A stretch of 64,000 nucleotides of DNA, taken from assembly GCA_034190875.2 (NCBI GenBank), contig CM067357.1, positions 23,953,400-24,017,399 of the forward strand. Reading direction: 5' to 3'. This DNA is from Urechis unicinctus (taxonomy: Eukaryota > Annelida > Polychaeta > Xenopneusta > Urechidae). Position numbers and translations under genes: made by a program. Of this stretch, positions 49,022 through 60,654 are shown piece after piece. Positions within the stretch are counted from its first letter, which is position 1. Every line of letters starts with the position of its first letter. Under the pieces are notes generated by a model, which saw only the letters and a program-made list of their open reading frames with translations, ran no database searches and was not told the DNA's origin.

Positions 49022-49830
49022 TTACGCACATAAAGTAATGCGCAAAAGTTATTGAAAACTGCACACAAGGCTGTCAATATTAGCAAAAAACAGTGGATTA
49101 TCGAATGAATATGATCAGAATGCAGTTATATAGATTGTTAACGTCATTTGGCAGTATTTGCTGAAACAACGGACTTCACTATGTAAACATATATATAATC
49201 AATGTCCAAGTAAATAAATCCCTAGCCAATGACAATGACAACGTTGCTATCAATAGCGTAGCTTATGTGATCACCACATGACAGGGAATTAAATGAGTAG
49301 TATTTTCTGAACACTTCTCTTGTTTTAATGTGAGCTTTTCTAAAGCACTCTATAAATGCCACATCGACACAGAAAAGAACAGGAGGGTCCTTTATAGACA
49401 ACTCAAGTAACGCACATAAAGTGATGGTCTGATGCAATTGACAGCTGAACCGACGGTTATACATATTATTGATCACAGATTGCGTAATACATTTAGTTAG
49501 AACCTTATAAGAATTTTAACATATTTTTGCATGTTATATATATCCGAAAGGAGTGATTATAGAATAAAAAAGATTACAGCTTAGTCATTAAGATGGCTAA
49601 CGTCAGTTGGCAGCATTCTCATAAAAACAATATTACAGAATAATACAAATATCTTAATACAAATGTGCATATAATCCTTGCCAAAGTAAATGAAGCCTTA
49701 GCTTTAGCCAATGACAATATTGTTGCATCGCATAGAAAGGAATAAAAAGAGCAGCATTTCCTGAACGCTCCTTGTGGTTAAACGAAATGAGTTATCGCAT
49801 ACTTACTAAAACTTAAGGCAATATATGTAA
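49022..49830. repeat. Paired modules A and B, copy 4
   Basis: A starts about 49022, B about 49407. The minus-strand ORF in A (49222-49476) contains FCVDVAFIECFRKAHIKTR, then EVFRKYYSFNSL. Confidence 0.75.
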
Positions 49831-50104
49831 ACGCGGTCATGGATATGCCAATGTTTACACAAGAGTATTGCATACTTTAAACAAATACTTTCATATTATC
49901 GCAATTTGAAATATATTACAGTCCTCTTGATGGTAGAAATTCAACAGGATATACCAGGACCCAGTGCGGCGGTGTAGTCAGTATTGATCTAGAGCTCCAC
50001 ATATATCATCTTGAATCAGCAAGGATATCTTATATATTTCGCAACGGATATTTAACAATTTAAATATGTTTGTCGGAATATAGTTTAAAAAATACTATAC
50101 TTAC

Positions 50105-50450
50105 CTGTAATCATGGCACTAATATAGCCATTGAAGGCTAACATGTCGGCGTCTGATCTAGTGGTTGTAGATAGCGTAGAGGTGTTTGCGATTCGGACGG
50201 GGGTTCGTGGACGTTGCTATAGTGGTCGTGGTTGTAGTGCTCGGGACCGAGCTGGTCGTTGAGGTGCTGGACGTTGTCACATAAATTGAGTAGGATGTCA
50301 TTTGTTGAAATGAGTGTTGGTTTGGTTCTCTTTTGAAATCAAGGAGTCTTCTGTCCGTGAAGTAGTTGAGACGTCATCTGTTGCCAAGGACGGTACAACT
50401 TTTTCGGTTGTCGCCTGGGTAATATCGATCGTTGTTGTCATCGCAGAATC
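50105..50450 (-). pseudogene. Mucin-like exon, copy 5 (frameshifted)
   Basis: Ends at a perfect donor, CAG|GTAAGT (50105/50104). It retains the 3' stretch homologous to copy 6 (codons for NMLAFNGYI and a LRYLQPLD-type sequence) that copies 2 and 4 have lost. Starting MTTTIDITQATTEKVVPS it runs out of frame after about 45 codons and meets TGA. Intermediate between copy 6 and the inner copies. Confidence 0.65.
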
Positions 50451-50519
50451 CTTTGTTACCGAACAAAAATTGTATCAATTACCACAAGTTACATTCAATA
50501 GAGCATAGCAACACGCTGT

Positions 50520-51030
50520 CATACTGGGGAATGCTTTTCGGAGTTTTGGCTCGTTGAATATTGATAAATGATCAAAACAACTGTCTGGTGCGACTGCGCA
50601 TGATTTCCTTAATTCGTCGTCTTCTGTAGAAATAACTTAATTGAAGTACTCATCCCAGACATGTTTGCTCAGCTGCATGAATGTTGACTATGTAGTGTAT
50701 ATGTGCCTCGGACGTCAGTGTTTGTGCTTGTATATGCTATGAAGACAATGACGTGCAATACATAATGAGCAAGTGGTGATTTGTGATGTTAAAACTTGAG
50801 GTTAATTGTCTTATCGAGTGAATTCTGAGAACAACAATATTACTGTTGGGCTGACATCATTAAACTAGCATGTCTTGGAGGCGCTGAGTTTATCAAGCGA
50901 GCAGACTCAGGCATAATCCCAGCTATATCAGAATTAAAACAGGCTCGTTTTGGAACTTATCACGACGGATGCGCTGTGATATATGACTGCTCCCGTTGGC
51001 AAAGAGGTTTAGCTTTGGCTGTTAGCAATG
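50520..51030. other. Flank of mucin relic in copy 5
   Basis: 50.54-50.69 kb is the single-unit form of the acidic segment, with an in-frame TAA replacing Leu (YFN-stop-VISTEDDE). The rest matches 19.8-20.13 kb. No intact gene. Confidence 0.6.
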
Positions 51031-51039
51031 TCGCCTTTG

Positions 51040-52985
51040 TGAACTTGAAATGTGCGTGTGGGTATACATATGTCAATCTGTACTCTAAAGAACAGTATAT
51101 CCCGTGAGAATGCCGTTGAATGCGCGGCCAAATTACCTGCAAATCCATGCGGGTAAAAACCTGTTGGCGCAAAATAATACATGCGATGACTTCGTGGCTT
51201 TATCATAGTGTGATGTAACTGTCTGTCGCCTTCCCAATGCGATCTCTATCTACTCCTTAAGGGTCTTTGTTTAAGCGCTTGCACCTTCGTCTTCAATCCA
51301 AAGACAGCTGATAAGAAACAATCAATTGCTGGCAAGTATTCGCAAGCTCTAGCCGTTGACCTCATGCACATTAGCCGTCGCTCAACCTTTATAGGATGAG
51401 CATTGCTTGATAGATTCCGGTAGACCAATGGTCTTATCATTTTTTTTAAATGTGAATGTAATACAGACCAAAGCTTCATGTGACAGGAGCGTAGCGAGTT
51501 TGTTGTGGATTACTTTAATGCTTTTCCGAAATGACAATGAGATGGCAGCATATAGCATCACCTATACCTGAACGCACTGCCTGCATTTGTGCCTGATTCC
51601 TTCGTATTGACACTTTGTAACAGAAGCGCTTTAGAATGAATCGTTTTATATTTAACATGTATTTATGTAACAAGTGCAATCTAATGAACATAAATCCTTG
51701 GTTGTTTACGCCGCTTTTATGTTGTGACATTCAGGTGTTTATAAAGCATGATAATGAATTTTAAAAAAAGCATAGAAAATATTAAGTCAATAATTCGGCT
51801 AAGAAATCAAACAAGGTAAAATATCTCCCAGGTGAGCATTCAAATTCATTGAAATACAGTCATCGATACTCATGTAATGTTATATACTGGCCGCCTGATG
51901 AGTACATTGTAACCATTCTCCGGAGCAGAGGATGCTGCTCGTTCCCACGCAATCAATCTCTGCCCCAGGTAACGAAAGAATATTAATTTGACCAGTGCTC
52001 GACCTCCCGGTCGCCCGCTTTCAGAAGGGGCGCAATGTCGTTTTCGATGTTAACATGGACATCCTTAGAACCTAGAGACACAATGTCTCAGCAATGTACT
52101 CCGAAAGAAGTTGTTTTGTTGCTGTCTACGCTTGTATTCGTCCTGAAGTCGTCATTATACAAATTATAATTTAACGAGATGCATCGCACAATGACATTTC
52201 CCAGCGAATCATATTGGGCAGTTACGTGAGTTTAATATCTACGCAGAATGATTCTGCTTTACGGCTAGGTAACCCAATGATTGAAGGAGATGGCATGACC
52301 ATAAAGCTATATATATTTTTTACATCAGTAACACATTGCGTATGCATACAGCGGACATGACAAATAAAAGATACGGATAAATACCCACAAGAGACTTTGA
52401 GATTAACTCTTGGAAAATCGCATTTAAATAATTGCTTCTGTACATAATTCCCTAGTATATTTGGGTTCTATTCAGGGCTATGTGTAGTTAATTAGCAAAT
52501 ATTGATATTAAGGATTACACCCCAGGCGTGGTGTTAGTCGCTTATGTTCCATCTGGTCTGCGCATATTTATGTTTTTACCCAAAATGCTGTAGTTAACAT
52601 CCATCCCTCTTTAGTACATGCACAGTAGTTGTTTGCGTACCAAAGAATGGTGTGGCAACGATAGATTAAATCGCAGTGCCTTAGTTGTGGTTGGATATAC
52701 TAATATCATATTGAATATGTGTTTTGATCAATACAATTAACTTTTAGTCTTCAAGCATAATTTGTAACTATTGTTTTTTCAGTTCGTCTCCAGTCTTTAG
52801 ATACGATATTGTTGAAGCTTTGGCCAACTAAGAGTAGAATTGTAGGACATTTAATCGTGCAAAAACATTGCGACACACAACCGAAATTATATTTTCCGAC
52901 CAAAAATTAGTTTTTGCCGTATTACCACTTTGCGACACATTTATATTCTCGTTTTTGTACCTTCTCGCGCCCTTACTTAACTAGT
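51040..52985. other. Copy 5 backbone without clear genes
   Basis: Includes a stretch unique to this copy (51.04-51.44), block X (51.44-52.17) and a diverged backbone (52.17-52.98). The plus-strand exon region is absent. The short ORFs here are not shared with any other copy. Confidence 0.6.
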
Positions 52986-53202
52986 AAATATAAAAACATG
53001 TTTGTTCGTAGACAAAATGATCCTTTTTTCAGAAGATATCGCAATCCAAAGTGGTATTATACCCGTACATAGGAAATCCGTGTTGTTGCTTGAATACAGC
53101 AAGGGGAATCACAATGCAAATAACTTACCCTTAGCACATACTAGATGGCCGTTGATATATTTAAGCTACGATCAAGTGCAAAAAGCCGCCAATAAAGAAT
53201 GA

Positions 53203-53521
53203 CGCGCAGTACGTAAATTATTGATGGTGTGCCAAAACGTTCACTCAGACTATATTTGATATTGGATAATCCGCACGTACAAAGGTAAATAGAATTTCTT
53301 GATTTTTGTTTAATGGATGGTCTGACATCGCAGCTTTGCAATGCTTGGATAAAACTAGCTGGAATGATAGACTCACTTGCAATACTTGTGGTCAAAGGTA
53401 GAATCACAACCATGGTGAAAACAGACTTCTTGGTGTGCCTGTTAAATGTGGGAAAGTTGTCATATTTTAGCTGCTGCCAATATCGTGTTCGTTTGCCTTG
53501 GGTACGTACCAAAAATGGCAA
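53203..53521 (-). pseudogene. 3' end of BEL element (C-terminal tail or LTR)
   Basis: An open frame (to 53141) follows the C-terminal domain after a stop near VKIKT. It contains KRTRYWQQLKYDNFP and RHTKKSVFTMVVILP. The coding reading is doubtful; the stretch may be largely 3' LTR, given the TGTTG start at its upstream edge. Confidence 0.35.
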
Positions 53522-53527
53522 CAGTGT

Positions 53528-53788
53528 CTACGTCTTAATCTTAACGCTCCTTACAAGACCGTCCTGTCCTGGGTACGTCTGCACAACCAGACCAAGAGGC
53601 CACCGGTTTCTCGGAGTGTTCTCATAACTTATCATCACAAGATCTTCTGACTGTAAGTTCCTGTTAGGCAATAGCCACTTTTGCCTTTTCTGTAGAGATG
53701 GGAGATATTGTTTCAGCCAACGACTCCAGAACACATCACTAAGGTAATTCACCTGCCTCCACGTCGATAGAGTTCCTGTAGGACACAC
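53528..53788 (-). pseudogene. BEL C-terminal domain (DUF5641-type)
   Basis: 86 codons after a frameshift from the integrase ORF. Carries the family hallmarks WRQVNYLSDVFWSRWLKQYL, LQKRQKW, then PRNRWPLGLVV and PGQDGLVRSVKIKT. This domain always follows integrase in BEL/Pao polyproteins. Overlaps the preceding ORF by 40 bases in another frame, marking a frameshift. Confidence 0.9.
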
Positions 53789-54900
53789 TTCCCAGGCGGC
53801 AGAGAGGGGCCATCCCTCAGAAGTGGAAGATGATTTGGCGTAAGTGGCCTTGGGTCGGTGGGATCCTCTGAGAGCTTAGTCAAAGGTCTGCCATTGACGA
53901 TGCTTTCTACATTACACATCATAGTGCTCAGGATTTCATCGTTAAGGGTTTGTTTACCACCAAGTCCAAGGATGAGAGCCCGCACTGTCCTGATCTGTCT
54001 TTCCCACGCGCTACCCATGTAAGAGGCAGATGGCGGGTTGAAAAACCATCTAACATTTTTCTGCATCAGGTAGCCATGGATTTGTTCCTGGTTCCACTCT
54101 TTAAGGGCATCTAAAAGTTCTTTGCGTACCCCGACAACGTTTGTTCCATTGTCGGATCGTATCACACGAGGCTCTCCTCGTCGAGCTATGAACCTCTGCA
54201 AAGCTTGTATGAAGGTATCCGTCTCTAAGGAATAAGCCACGTCGATATGTATGGCTCTGGTAGTTAGGCAGGTAAAGAGGCATCCCCACCTCTTGTGCTC
54301 ACTTCGTCCTCGTTTCACGAGTATAGGGCCGAAATAATCCACACCACCTTTAGAGAAGGGAGGTTCCCCCGGAGTAACTCTATCTCTAGGAAGGTCAGAC
54401 AACTGCTGAGATTTGGTAGGCGATTTTCTCTTCTTGCATGCCAGACACTTAGTGAGGATCCGTTTCACAGTTGTACGCCCTTTCAGGGGCCAAAACCTTT
54501 GACGTACTTTGGTAAGGACTCTTTCCACGCCACTGTGACCATACACAATATGGTAATGGTTGATGATGAGCTCAGTTACTGAGTGGTCCTTAGGAAGAAT
54601 AGATGGATGACGAGCAGTGAAAGTTACAGAAGCGCGAGCCAGACGTCCTCCAACACGAAGAACGCTTTCGTCATACACAGGAGAGAGTTTGGCCAACGAC
54701 TTCAGATGCATCTTTGAAGAGAAAGCATGACTTTGTATATAGGTAAGTATCGCTTTCTCAGTTACTTCCATCTCCCATATAGATAAAAAGGCTTCAGCAG
54801 TAACTGGTATCTTGCGAAGATAGTCCTTGATCCTGAGTATCCATGATAAAGCCCCTTTGAGCTTTAACAAGGATGAGTATCTTTTGAAGAGTGCATCCAA
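53749..54900 (-). pseudogene. BEL integrase
   Basis: 383 codons, the longest ORF of the window. Zinc-binding HHCC: H115, H122, C152, C155. Catalytic core: D188 (VDYFGP), D250 (RSDNGTN) and E300 (AWERQI), with 49 residues between the last two, longer than the 35 of retroviral integrases and as expected for BEL. All three acidic residues are present. The ORF is the best preserved part of the element. Its start is simply the first Met after upstream stops; the integrase leader continues from the RNase H linker. Confidence 0.95.
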
Positions 54901-55153
54901 GGGAAGAATGCTTTGTTCAACATGGTATATCTGCTATACTTTCTTCACTTCTGCAGTCACATCCAACACCAGGTTCTCACACTCTGGCTGCTTGGGCCAA
55001 AGTTCCTCCTTCTCCAATAAGAATGGCGGTCCTCTCAACCACCGCTCATTCTTTGTCAAGTCCTCAGCATTCATACCTCTTGATGCATCATCCGCAGGGT
55101 TTCAGGCAGTATCTACGTGTCTCCACTGAGTCGGATTCTAGTGACTGCGTATC
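54901..55153 (-). pseudogene. BEL RNase H-integrase linker
   Basis: Not open as one frame, but minus-strand reading gives pieces typical of this stretch in BEL polyproteins: DASRGMNAEDLTKNERW and GPPFLLEKEELWP, followed by an in-frame TAG near 54.93 kb. Confidence 0.8.
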
Positions 55154-55468
55154 TCAGTAACCCTTTTTGCCACAAAACGTTTGAAATCGTCTATCCTCGT
55201 TTCTCAGGTACTGCAACACTATCATGCTGTCAGACCAGTACACCGTCTCCATCAAGGGAAACTCAAGATGGTCGCGAATGCATTTGTCTAGGTGTATTGA
55301 GACTACTGCAGGAGCGAGTTCAAGTCTTGGGATAGTCGTAGATTTTAGTGAAGCAAGCTTCGATTTGGCCATTACCAGGGAGCATTGCACCTTTCCTTCT
55401 CTATCTGTCAATCTCAAATAGGAAACAGCACCAAGCCCTGGCACTGATGCGTCAGAAAAATGATGCAA
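55154..55468 (-). pseudogene. BEL RNase H
   Basis: 104 codons. The expected acidic residues are present: D6 in HHFSDAS, E50 in PRLELA, D80 in YWSDSM. Frames before and after are shifted relative to it. Confidence 0.92.
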
Positions 55469-55538
55469 CTGTGCGCCGACTGGCTGGTGTATAGTTTTGA
55501 AGCACCTTGAGATCTTCCTCTTAGCTATGGCTTGTAGG

Positions 55539-56057
55539 TCATCGTTCCAACGCGACTATTGCTCCATTAGTTTCTTGTGGCATGATCTCGTCCCAGTTAA
55601 TTTTCTGCCTGTACAGGGGCTGGAAGATTCGCTTAGCCTGAAGAACAAACGACGACACAAACCCCAATGGGTCGTAGACAGAGCTTACAAGACTCAAAAG
55701 CCCGCGCTTGGTTGGTGATGTCTTTGCCGGTGATGAGTCAAATCCGCAGCAATCCTGTTCTACATCCCAGGGGACTCGTAAGGTTCTTTCTTTCGGTAGA
55801 CTTTCACCATTCAAGTCTAGATTCACAAAGTTCGTAGACCTTTCAGTTTCAGGGAGAGACCTGAGCACCTCCCTAGAATTTGAAACAAACTTAGTGAGCC
55901 TGAAGCCACGGAGGGCAAGCAGCTCACGAAGTCCCCGCACAAGGCGAATGGCTATCTCTGTGGAGGGCACTGACTTGAGACAGTGATCTACGTAAAAGTT
56001 CTTGTCAATGGTCTTTACTGTCTCAGGATCAAATCCATCGCCCAAATCATCAGCCAT
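55539..56057 (-). pseudogene. BEL reverse transcriptase, C-terminal half
   Basis: 172 codons. The palm motif, normally Y-V-D-D, reads Y-V-D-H here (residues 22-25; CAC codon at 55983-55985), so the second catalytic Asp is lost. Downstream LLSLVSSVYDPLGFVSSFVL is the usual BEL connection region. A stop or shift separates this from the N-terminal half. Confidence 0.93.
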
Positions 56058-56090
56058 CCTCTTTAAGGCGTAACTTGCACAAATGGGGCT

Positions 56091-56573
56091 TCAAATGCCC
56101 CCAAAGAGGTGAGTAGCCATACGGTATTTCCTTGGCTCCTTGCTTTGATCATCCTCATTCCACCACAGGAAGCGCAGAGTATCTCGGTCTTCTTTTAACA
56201 CTCGCACCTGGTTGAACATTCCTTCTATGTCAGACATTACAGCTATAGGTTCCTGACGGAATCTCAGCAGCACCCCAATAAACCGGTCATTTATGCACAC
56301 TTTCATTGAATGACGTGCCTTTGCAGCGCGCAGCACCATCGAATACCACACGCACTTTGTCTCTTCTTTCTAGGATGGGTCACAGCGTGATGGGGTAGAT
56401 ACCAAACATATCCATAAGCTCGGGCCACATCTTCTTCTGGTACCTCCCCGGCATGTCTTGCTAATGGTCCGTTGATTCCCCAGCCTAAAATGGGTCCTCA
56501 CTGCAAATGGTTTGCCAGCACCTCCTTCACTGGTTTTTAAGGGGTATAAGTAGGTCAGGGTTGTCTTGTCCAA
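56091..56573 (-). pseudogene. BEL reverse transcriptase, N-terminal half
   Basis: Two frames. 56370-56573 covers the region before the first RT motif, partly off frame. 56091-56351 (86 codons) has the first catalytic Asp (D41 in VMSDIEGMF) and FLWWNEDD, ending at the LFGG turn. The segment usually lying between the AAKAR and GVLLRFR motifs (SLND...GPDL in relatives) is altered, with loss of the GPDL part. Confidence 0.9.
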
Positions 56574-56990
56574 TAAAGAGGTTAACTGCTGCTACATCTA
56601 CCTCTGGTATGCGTAGATCTTCTAGATTTGGCCACTTGGCTAGCTCATCTCTAGTCACAAGACCGTTTATCCTGATGTTAAGGCTTGGTGTTGTCAACAC
56701 CCTGTTCAGAGTGTGAATGGTCTCATCAGATAAACTTGTGAGCTCAAGGTCAACTGACTTGCACTGCACTTCTGTGGCTCGCTGATAGACTGTAGTAAAG
56801 GAAGCTTTTAAGGTTTTTGCAGGAAGTCCAAGTCTCTTCACACGGCTATCTGTACACAGGGTGCCATTTGAACATTGTCGTGGAGCGCATATACCTCGAC
56901 GTAGCCTCCACTAGCAGCCTTTACCAGAACCGGCTTGATAGGTAACGCCACTTTTCCATTGTTCACAATCGTTGTCACTGAGATGACTTC
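56527..56990 (-). pseudogene. BEL aspartic protease region
   Basis: A frame with KVALPIKPVLVKAASGGYVE and YALHDNVQMAPC ends at TGA near 56.84 kb. The ORF 56527-56841 then continues with GLPAKTLKAS and the family signature IPEVDVAAVNLFIGQDNPDL. The active-site D-x-G of relatives is D-N-V here, so the glycine is missing. Inactive. Confidence 0.88.
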
Positions 56991-57300
56991 CTGTTGGTTT
57001 GGTTAATCAGGTAGTTCTGGCTACGAAGCAGTAGCTGATTGTGATTGAGAATGAGTGCTCGAGCCAGCAGGTCTAGGGAAATGCAGCCATCGGTTATGCT
57101 TCTAGCTACACCCTTCAATGTTGCACGCTCACGATCGAGTGCAGACCCTGTCTTTGTGACCATACTTAAAGCAGTTTACGCACAGATTGCTTTTCTGAAC
57201 GAAGCTTAGCCTGTCTTTAGCTGACATTCACGGAATCCTGAGCACTGGTTCATGGAATGACTTCCCCTTCATTTGGGACATTTGTAGTTTGTAGTCTTCC
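56975..57300 (-). pseudogene. BEL gag zinc-knuckle region
   Basis: At 57141-57182 one minus frame gives C-x2-C-x4-H-x4-C (CVNCFKYGHKDRVC), followed by GCS and KHNRWLHFP, the Cys/His array of BEL gag proteins. Stops interrupt it (TGA and TAG) and the preceding Cys/His cluster (about 57242-57285) is in another frame. Confidence 0.88.
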
Positions 57301-57389
57301 ATTGATCATTGACAGCTGAAGTAGCATCAGCAGCAAAAGTGGTCCTCCTGGGGCCACGCCTATCGAGCTTCTGTAGTTTTGAGGTTTTG

Positions 57390-57695
57390 TTACTCTCTTT
57401 GGCGGTTTGCGAGTTGTCGATGTATCCTAATACAGGGTCTTTCCCTTACCAACTTGTCATTAAAGTCCACGATGTCCTTTAGTGAGATGCTCCTTTTTTC
57501 CTTTTCCTTTATTGAGCAATTCAAGCTCAGCCATCGGCTATAATCTTGATCTGAGAACTTTGCAGCAATAGCCTTCAAGCTTGTGCGTGTCTCCATCCTG
57601 CAGATGTCCCATGGTGATGAGTGTCTCTTTGCAGGTTTCAGATCCTTGACCTTTGGCCTGTTCAGAATCCTATTCATCCAAGCTTGTGAAATCAC
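57390..57695 (-). pseudogene. BEL gag, middle part
   Basis: 101 codons, from MISQAWMNRILNRPKVKDLK to VRERPC, basic. This lies in the capsid-like part of gag between the coiled coil and the zinc knuckle. Position in the element is the main evidence. Confidence 0.75.
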
Positions 57696-57922
57696 CTCAT
57701 CATTGCCATATCTCTCCTTCAGAAGTTTTCGAGCAAGCTTGTAACCATCTGCAGGAACTTTAACGAGGCAGCATTGAAGGAGGCTGTTGACATTCCCAGT
57801 ACAACTCTAGATGAGGGTGTTCAGCGTTGTGCCTTCATCAATAATCTTGTTCGCTACTGCATAATCAAACGAACTCAAGAATGACCAATACTTAGGTGGA
57901 ACACCATTAAACTTTATGAGAT

Positions 57923-58369
57923 CTATCTTGGGTGCATGTAGGTTGTCCACTTTATATTGTTGCTACGATCTTGACTCCTCCTCGTGTCGGCTAGGATCAA
58001 TGTTAAATCGTCACCGTGTACTCTAGACATTCCTCCAAACGACACTAGGCTCCGCGGCGTTGAAGACTTGATGTCATGTTGCACCTTCTGCAACCTTTGC
58101 ATTTCGAGTTCCATTTCTTGGACATACAGCTGATGTTCCAGCTCCAATTCCCGGCGCTGAATATCGGAAGTCGGAAGTCTTCTATTTTCCTTTATCTTCT
58201 TCTCTCGTAGATCGTTCAGTTTCTGCTCCAGTTCCTGATCTGACTCCAATGTGGATGGTTTCCCATCTATGTCTTTAGGTTCTGTTGTGCCACGAGCATC
58301 AGCTATCCACAGGGCAACACTATTCTTAAAATCATCAACTTGCCAGCAGACTGCGTCAGCATACGTCAT
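57923..58369 (-). pseudogene. BEL gag, N-terminal coiled-coil part
   Basis: 148 codons. Residues about 45-100 form a strong heptad-rich coiled coil (LEQKLNDLREKK ... MELEMQRLQK), usual at the N-terminus of BEL gag. The frame ends shortly before the next gag part after a shift. The true start may lie further upstream. Confidence 0.8.
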
Positions 58370-58429
58370 ACTTTTCCTTTTATGAATTGCTTAGACATCG
58401 ATTTCTGCAGCGGGAGTCTATTCTAGTTT

Positions 58430-60650
58430 TTAGTCAACCCAGTTAGGTAGACTGTTTCGAAAAGTTACAATGATCGGAACAGGCCATGAACTTAGCAGGA
58501 AGGGCAACAAAGAGGTCACGACATAGGTAGCATCCTCATCAATCATGCTGATTGGCTATGAAGCAGACAAAGCAGGCGGCGGAAAATTTTGCAGTCATAC
58601 ATCTGTGAAGCACCGAATATCCAAGAGGTCAAGAAATCGCTGCGGCATTAGATATCTGAGATGTCATCCTCCACATGTTTTGTCAATCTTACACCTGATG
58701 TTACCTTTGAAAAGTCAGTGTATAAATTGGTACTATATTTTACAATTAAAATAGTACGTATGAAGAGTGTACGATACTATATACATGCGGGAACATTTGT
58801 CATTTGACTCCTTTGTACAGACCAGATAGCATGAGTTGTATGGAGGAAGCATGTCACTGCTATTCTGTCGGTGGCCTTACTATCTAAGCATATCAAGGCT
58901 CTAACCCTTTTAATGGACCGACGATAAAGTTTGCTAGCGTAAAACATATGCGCTAGCACACTTCTTGCTAATTTCGGTATACTTTTCGTGTATCAGTGAC
59001 TGGCGATTAAGAACGGCTGAGTATCAATGTATTATCATCTGGACTGAATGCCATGATATACTTCTATTTTATATCTGATAACCAGTAACACCTGGGCTTG
59101 AATTTTAATATTTTAAATGTCTTATTCCGTCAGAACTGCTGGTTGAATGATCTTTGACCAAATATCATGCTTTGCGTAGTCAATTTTGGCCACTCTTAAG
59201 AGAGCCGAAGACGAAATTGTCTATCGACAGATGTAATCTGATAAATAATCCGTATGATAAATCATGAAGCAACGCCAAAACCGAGGCTTATGCGATAATC
59301 GCAATATATCACGTGAATTAGATGCCAATTGTAGAAACCTCTACACCACGCCATACAGTAAGGAACTGATGCACCCGATCCAATAAAAATTAAAAGTATC
59401 GAGGGTGTAATGTACCACTGCTTAGCGTAGCGGTTGAGACTGATGGCAGATGTATTTTATCATCTTCTAACAATTAACTGACGAGGAGCCATTGTTCTTA
59501 AAGTACAAATATCGCCGAATGCACCCGTGATGTTTAAATAACCTATGACAATCGTCCTTTCGAATACTATAGCTCACACCTCCATATCGACTGGTATATA
59601 TAGTTCATCAATTTATATCGAATACCTTTTATTGATCATTGAATAGGATTTAAAAGCGCTCAAGTTATCCATTAAAGCAATCAGTATCGCTGTAAAACAT
59701 TGTACAACATAACCACTCAAGAAATAATTCTCCATTTGATCTCCAATCTTCCCAGCTTAAAGCGTGCGGCGCATTCGTACTAACCAAGAACAATCAATTG
59801 TTCATGCCAATATCATCCACAGAGAATATTTAAACGTCGTTCTAGGACCTAGGCAGAATATAATGCAGCAGATAAATACAAGGTAACTGAGGCTAAGTTT
59901 TATCATGCGTATATCACAAAGTAGAAATACATATAAACTTGTGGGAACCCCTTACTTAACCAACCATTTTAAATAGTTGACGAATACGTCATATTATGAC
60001 ATAGAAAATGCCTCATGCTGAGACGCGCATGTGCATCAAATACATAGGTTATGCGTTTTAATGGACAAGATGCCTTGCGCTCTGGTGCTAGGTTGTTACT
60101 CGAATTGATAGATACGCGGATGTAACAATAAATCGTTATCAGCCCAAACACTGCAGGGGCAGTTTGACAGCCATCGCAAACTATCAAAACATAATCCCAA
60201 TACGGTCGCTACTCCTTAGCCGTCAGCTCGTTTACGTTTTGCTAACTATTATACTATTTGGATTTAGTCCGGAGGCATAACCTTTGATTTTGTATTGTAC
60301 CTTGCTTGCTCGTTTAAAAAACATCACTGGCTGCATGTAATCAACCTATAACGGCATTCGTAATTGCTTCATTGTCGATAGACATGCCCCCAGTGACCTG
60401 ATTCGCAACTTCCTCTGCACATAGTAATAGATGGAGTAAAAAGCAGGCTCGACAGACGATAGGTCATCCTATAATTGTAGCATCAGGCGTGTTTATTACA
60501 AACCAGTGGTTTTGGGGGATAATTTGATCGAACTGAATAGTGCATGTGACCATATGCGACAAAAGCCAAGATTTGAGTGACGGGGAGTATTGTCATGGGT
60601 CTGGGGCTAGGTTGTTACTCAATTTCTATAATGAAACAATAAATCGTATG
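58430..60650. other. Unplaced DNA between BEL element and unit backbone
   Basis: No match to other copies seen. The first few hundred bases may be the 5' untranslated region and 5' LTR of the BEL element. A direct repeat of about 55 bases (60081-60143 and 60600-60653) lies at the right end. Short ORFs here (58545, 58777, 59969) have no support. Confidence 0.5.
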
Positions 60651-60653
60651 GCC
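60081..60653. repeat. Direct repeat pair about 520 bp apart
   Basis: GGTTGTTACTC and ACAATAAATCGT recur in both arms, with the spacing between them changed by a few bases. The second arm abuts the point where homology to the tandem unit resumes (60655), so it may mark the edge of an inserted element. Confidence 0.65.
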
Positions 60654-60654
60654 C

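Larger units (their letters stand above)
42669..50104. repeat. Tandem unit copy 4 (shortest)
   Basis: About 7.4 kb. A deletion of about 5.3 kb relative to copy 2 joins the counterpart of 20.12 kb directly to that of 25.46 kb at about 43586 (CTTGGCTGTTAGA|AGAGTCATCC). Downstream it is collinear with copies 2 and 3 at a nearly constant 7.40-kb offset from copy 3. A 180-bp insertion lies at 45543-45722. Confidence 0.93.
53203..58430 (-). mobile_element. Degraded BEL/Pao LTR retrotransposon
   Basis: On the minus strand the order is gag (coiled coil, CCHC zinc knuckle), protease, reverse transcriptase, RNase H, integrase, C-terminal DUF5641-type domain, which is the BEL/Pao order. The left border is set by the end of homology with copy 1 at about 53202. 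The right border is unclear (58.4-58.9). Multiple stops and frameshifts break the polyprotein. I could not find a matching pair of LTRs; TGTTGCCATTTTTGG at about 53.51-53.52 kb (minus) might start the 3' LTR. Same orientation as the mucin gene. Confidence 0.93.

Noticed and set aside
54295..55986. Several 60-100 codon plus-strand ORFs
   Set aside because: Antisense shadows of the BEL integrase, RNase H and RT regions.
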